DNA from: Clostridia bacterium
Lineage (GTDB): Bacteria; Bacillota; Clostridia; UMGS1810
Reading direction: 5' to 3'
Assembly: GCA_017503945.1 (NCBI GenBank)
Contig: JAFVSB010000086.1
Span: 1-16,918, forward strand
DNA: 16,918 bases
The notes under the pieces are model-generated. The model was not told where the DNA came from. It saw nothing but the letters and a program-made list of their open reading frames with translations, and ran no database searches. Positions 14,687-16,918 of this stretch are shown piece after piece. Every line of letters starts with the position of its first letter. Positions within the stretch are counted from its first letter, which is position 1. A program made the position numbers and the translations under genes.

Positions 14687-15049
14687 ATGAAAGCACTTGG
14701 AATGATAGAGGTATATAGCTTCAGCACAGCCGTAAGAGTTGCCGACATAGCGGCAAAGGCGGCCGATGTCAAAATCATTGCCTTCGACCGTAACCGTCCT
14801 TTTGCACCAGGCTTTCCCGTGCCGCTTATTATGGTGGTAAAGATGGAGGGTGAGGTTGCAGCGGTAGAAGCAGCAATCGATGCAGCTGTTAGCTATGCCA
14901 AATCTCAAAACAGATACATAGTTCACCACATCATAGCCCGTCCTGCCGACACGGTAGAGAAAATGGCTTATCTGTTGGATATCAACAGAGATAAATACAA
15001 CAAAAAGCTCCCCAAAAGCTTTTTGCCAAAGGAGGATGACGAGATATGA
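14687..15049 (+). CDS. Divergent BMC-H protein with altered pore loop and C-terminal tail
   Basis: This 120-residue protein has one BMC domain, opening KALGMIEVYSFSTAVRVADIA. The usual KIGSG pore loop is replaced by the longer, proline-rich RNRPFAPGFPVP, followed by LIMVVKMEGEVAAVEAAIDAA. After the ARPADTVEKM end of the domain there are about 25 extra charged residues (NRDKYNKKLPKSF and an acidic end). ATG 14687 is preferred to TTG 14672 because GAGGT lies 7 bases upstream. It overlaps the next BMC-H gene by ATGA. It is probably a minor hexamer with different pore traffic or cargo contacts; its role is unknown. Confidence 0.88.
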   Translation: MKALGMIEVYSFSTAVRVADIAAKAADVKIIAFDRNRPFAPGFPVPLIMVVKMEGEVAAVEAAIDAAVSYAKSQNRYIVHHIIARPADTVEKMAYLLDINRDKYNKKLPKSFLPKEDDEI

Positions 15050-15324
15050 CAGAAGCAATCGGACTTTTGGAAATTGAAGGCTTGGTTGCTGCCATTGAAG
15101 GTCTTGACGCAATGGTAAAAGCTGCCAATGTTCGTCTTGTTCACTCCGAAAAGCGTCTTGGCGGTCGCCTTGTCACCATAATCATTGCAGGAAGTGTGTC
15201 AGCAGTTGATGCTGCCATAGCAGCAGGCGAAGCTGCAGCCGATCGCATAGGTAATATTTATGGCAAGGAAGTCATTGCCAATCCTCACGCTGAAGTTATC
15301 AAATTCTTTGATATGGAAAGCTAA
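15046..15324 (+). CDS. BMC-H shell protein with arginine-bearing pore loop
   Basis: This is a 92-residue single BMC-domain protein of the PduA/PduJ size class: EAIGLLEIEGLVAAIEGLDAM, then SVSAVDAAIAAGEAAADRIG and the ending EVIANPHAEVIKFF. Where the major shell proteins have EKIGSGLV it has EKRLGGRLV, placing arginines at the pore. The pore is therefore probably narrower or more positive, suiting anions such as phosphate, CoA species or propionyl phosphate. Translation starts at ATG 15046, overlapping the previous stop, with AAAGGAGG about 9 bases before. It directly precedes pduL. Confidence 0.92.
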   Translation: MTEAIGLLEIEGLVAAIEGLDAMVKAANVRLVHSEKRLGGRLVTIIIAGSVSAVDAAIAAGEAAADRIGNIYGKEVIANPHAEVIKFFDMES

Positions 15325-15341
15325 GAAAGGCGGTAACTCAA

Positions 15342-15968
15342 TTGTACGATATCAAACTCATTCAAGATACAATCAAAGAAGTTGTCTCCGAAATGAAAGG
15401 TGAGATAAAGGTTGGTGTTTCTCAGCGCCATGTTCATCTTTCACGCGAAGACCTCGACACTCTCTTTGGCAAGGGTTTTGAGCTCACAGTGAGCAAGTAT
15501 CTCATGGGCAGAGAATTTGCCTCTGAGCAATTTGTTACATTGGTTGGCCCTTCACTCAAATCAATCGAAAAAGTGAGAGTGCTCGGCCCTGTGAGAAAAA
15601 ACACTCAGGTAGAGATCTCCCGTACCGATACCTTCACTCTTAAAGTGAGCCCTCCGGTAAGGCCATCGGGCAACATTGAAGGTAGTGAAAGATTGGTGCT
15701 TGTTGGTCCCAAAGGCAGTGTATACCTCAAAGAGGGCGTTATCATTGCCAATCGCCACATCCATCTCACTCCCGGTTATGCAGCAGCTCATGGCATTGCC
15801 GACAATGACTATGTTGATGTGGAAGTGGAAGGCATCAAGCCAACAAGATTTTATGATGTCCAGGTCAGAGTGCGTGATGATTTCAATGTGGAAATGCACA
15901 TCGACACTGACGATGCGAACTCTGCAGGGCTCAAAAACGGCGCAAAGGTGCGCATCATAAAAAAATAA
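15342..15968 (+). CDS. pduL: Phosphate propanoyltransferase PduL
   Basis: PduL converts propionyl-CoA and phosphate to propionyl phosphate, releasing CoA within the compartment for PduP. Its zinc-binding histidine motifs are H30 and H32 in SQRHVHLS, and H139 and H141 in ANRHIHLTP. The conserved HIDTDDANSAG sits near the C-terminus. The N-terminus (YDIKLIQDTIKEVVSEMKG) is an amphipathic encapsulation peptide. The 208 residues match the family. The start is TTG 15342 with AAAGGCGG 8 bases upstream. No propionate or acetate kinase is in the window, so ATP formation from propionyl phosphate must use a gene elsewhere. It is the last gene before a hairpin. Confidence 0.94.
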   Translation: MYDIKLIQDTIKEVVSEMKGEIKVGVSQRHVHLSREDLDTLFGKGFELTVSKYLMGREFASEQFVTLVGPSLKSIEKVRVLGPVRKNTQVEISRTDTFTLKVSPPVRPSGNIEGSERLVLVGPKGSVYLKEGVIIANRHIHLTPGYAAAHGIADNDYVDVEVEGIKPTRFYDVQVRVRDDFNVEMHIDTDDANSAGLKNGAKVRIIKK

Positions 15969-15980
15969 TATCAAAAAGCA

Positions 15981-16027
15981 AACGCGGAAACTAAACATAT
16001 ATACTAAGTTTTCCGCGTTGTTTTGTA
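15981..16027 (+). terminator. Likely terminator after pduL
   Basis: AACGCGGAAA (15981-15990) pairs perfectly with TTTCCGCGTT (16010-16019), with a 19-base loop, followed by the T-rich GTTTTGT. The loop is long and the T-run is broken, so it may be leaky and let transcription reach the regulator 17 bases downstream. No clear promoter is visible between the hairpin and the regulator. Confidence 0.65.
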
Positions 16028-16043
16028 AATATGAGGTGATATA

Positions 16044-16805
16044 ATGCTTGCTCCTGAAAGACAAAAGTTTATATTGGACGAACTCGCCAAAGAGGGCGCA
16101 GTCACTGTGAGCCGTCTTGCGCAGAGTCTGGGTGTGACCGAAGAAACCATCCGTCGTGACCTTGAAAAGCTTGAAAAGGCAGAGGGTCTCAGGCGTACTC
16201 ACGGTGGTGCAGTGCCCATTGAAGGCACCAGCTATGAACTCTCTTTAGAAAAACGCAAAGCCACCAATGTAGAAGCAAAGAAAAAAATTGCTGAAATTGC
16301 AGCAAGCTATGTATTCTCTGGTGACACCATCTTTCTCGATGCATCCACCACCACATTTTTCATGGCCAAAGAGCTTAAAAATCTTAAGAACATAACCGTC
16401 ATTACCAACTCACTTCGTGTTCTGGCGGAGCTTTCGTCTTGCGAGCACATCAAGCTCATCAGCGTTGGCGGCATTGTAAGTGCAAATCAGTCATTTGTAG
16501 GCAGCTTATCTGAGCGAAGCATCAAAGAATCATTTTTTGCCAACAAAATGTTTTTCTCATCAAAGGGTGTCAGCAAAGAAATAGGCATTCTTGAGAGCAA
16601 CGAGCAGGAATGTGGCATAAAGCAAAACATGCTTGCAAATTCTGAATGCAAATTCTTTCTGTGCGACAGTGACAAGATTGGCAGAGTGAGCTTTGCAAAG
16701 CTTGCGTCTCTTGCCGATATCGACTATCTCATCACCGATAAAGTTCCCGATGAAGAATTTGTTATGGCTCTTAAAGATAAAAATGTTCAGCTCATTACAG
16801 AATAA
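16044..16805 (+). CDS. DeoR-family transcriptional regulator
   Basis: The 253-residue protein has an N-terminal winged helix-turn-helix (residues 6-58), with the recognition region LAQSLGVTEETIRRDLEKLE and the wing RRTHGGAV. A DeoR sensor domain of the sugar-phosphate isomerase fold follows, with VFSGDTIFLDASTTT, ITNSLRVLAEL and VGGIVSANQSFVGS. Such proteins usually repress sugar pathways and are released by a phosphorylated sugar. Here fuculose or rhamnulose 1-phosphate, or DHAP, would make sense. Start ATG 16044 follows GAGGTGAT. Its place right after pduL makes it the likely regulator of P1 and P2, and of itself if read through the hairpin. Confidence 0.9.
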   Translation: MLAPERQKFILDELAKEGAVTVSRLAQSLGVTEETIRRDLEKLEKAEGLRRTHGGAVPIEGTSYELSLEKRKATNVEAKKKIAEIAASYVFSGDTIFLDASTTTFFMAKELKNLKNITVITNSLRVLAELSSCEHIKLISVGGIVSANQSFVGSLSERSIKESFFANKMFFSSKGVSKEIGILESNEQECGIKQNMLANSECKFFLCDSDKIGRVSFAKLASLADIDYLITDKVPDEEFVMALKDKNVQLITE

Positions 16806-16853
16806 ATTAACAATAGATAGAAAAATAACCTGACGGAAAGCTATGGAAATAAT

Positions 16854-16918
16854 ATGAAAATAACAGACATCATCAACCAAGATTCACTCTTGCTTTCGTT
16901 TGAGGTTTTCCCGCCAAA
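16854..16918 (+). CDS. metF: Methylenetetrahydrofolate reductase, N-terminal start (partial)
   Basis: Only 21 full codons are in the window. The encoded KITDIINQDSLLLSFEVFPPK contains the N-terminal signature SFE-x-FPPK of MetF, which reduces 5,10-methylene-THF to 5-methyl-THF. The ribosome site is weak (GGAAA about 6 bases before ATG 16854). It lies 48 bases after the regulator, is unrelated to the compartment, and marks the right edge of the locus. Confidence 0.75.
   Translation, partial: MKITDIINQDSLLLSFEVFPP

Noticed and set aside
14267..15112. Long open frame on the minus strand (281 codons) opposite the PduP end and a BMC-H gene
   Set aside because: It is a mirror of strongly coding + strand genes, with no recognisable domain, no ribosome site and low-complexity Cys/Tyr/His-rich translation.
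1..16918. CRISPR arrays, tRNA or rRNA genes, transposases, prophage or attachment sites
   Set aside because: None seen on either strand; apart from the short sites listed, the gaps between genes are under 200 bases.

Overview
The window looks like the chromosome of an anaerobic, low-to-mid GC Gram-positive bacterium of the class Clostridia, probably a gut type. The evidence is the gene order infB-rbfA-nrnA-truB-ribF, strong AAGGAGG-type ribosome sites with some GTG and TTG starts, and an oxygen-sensitive glycyl radical enzyme. I cannot place it below class. All genes are on the + strand.

Region 1 (1-3324) is housekeeping: the 3' end of infB, then rbfA, nrnA, truB and ribF, closed by a clear intrinsic terminator. 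Region 2 (about 3366-15968) is a complete bacterial microcompartment (BMC) locus. Region 3 (15981-16918) has a terminator-like hairpin, a DeoR-family regulator and the first codons of metF.

The BMC locus reads as a B12-independent 1,2-propanediol compartment of the glycyl-radical, aldolase-containing type (GRM5-like), used for fucose/rhamnose-type sugars. Promoter P1 (TTGACT-17-TATATT) precedes the glycyl radical diol dehydratase, its activase, a PduU-like shell protein and an EutP/PduV-like GTPase. Promoter P2 (TTGACA-17-TATTAT) precedes the class II aldolase, a GlcG/HbpS-like protein, a zinc alcohol dehydrogenase, two near-identical BMC-H proteins, the BMC-P vertex protein, PduS, PduT, PduP, two divergent BMC-H proteins and PduL.

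Inferred pathway: the aldolase splits a deoxy-sugar 1-phosphate into DHAP and lactaldehyde. Lactaldehyde is reduced to 1,2-propanediol, which the glycyl radical enzyme dehydrates to propanal inside the shell. Propanal goes either to propanol (alcohol dehydrogenase) or to propionyl-CoA (PduP) and propionyl phosphate (PduL). PduS with PduT probably moves electrons across the shell. Sugar kinase, sugar isomerase and propionate kinase genes are absent from the window.

The most unusual points are: a helix-rich insertion of about 47 residues inside the glycyl radical enzyme that resembles an encapsulation peptide; a major shell gene that can apparently start at two sites, giving a Lys/Ala/Glu-rich extended form and a plain form; a strong hairpin between the major shell genes and the vertex gene; and a cysteine-rich tail on the aldolase.
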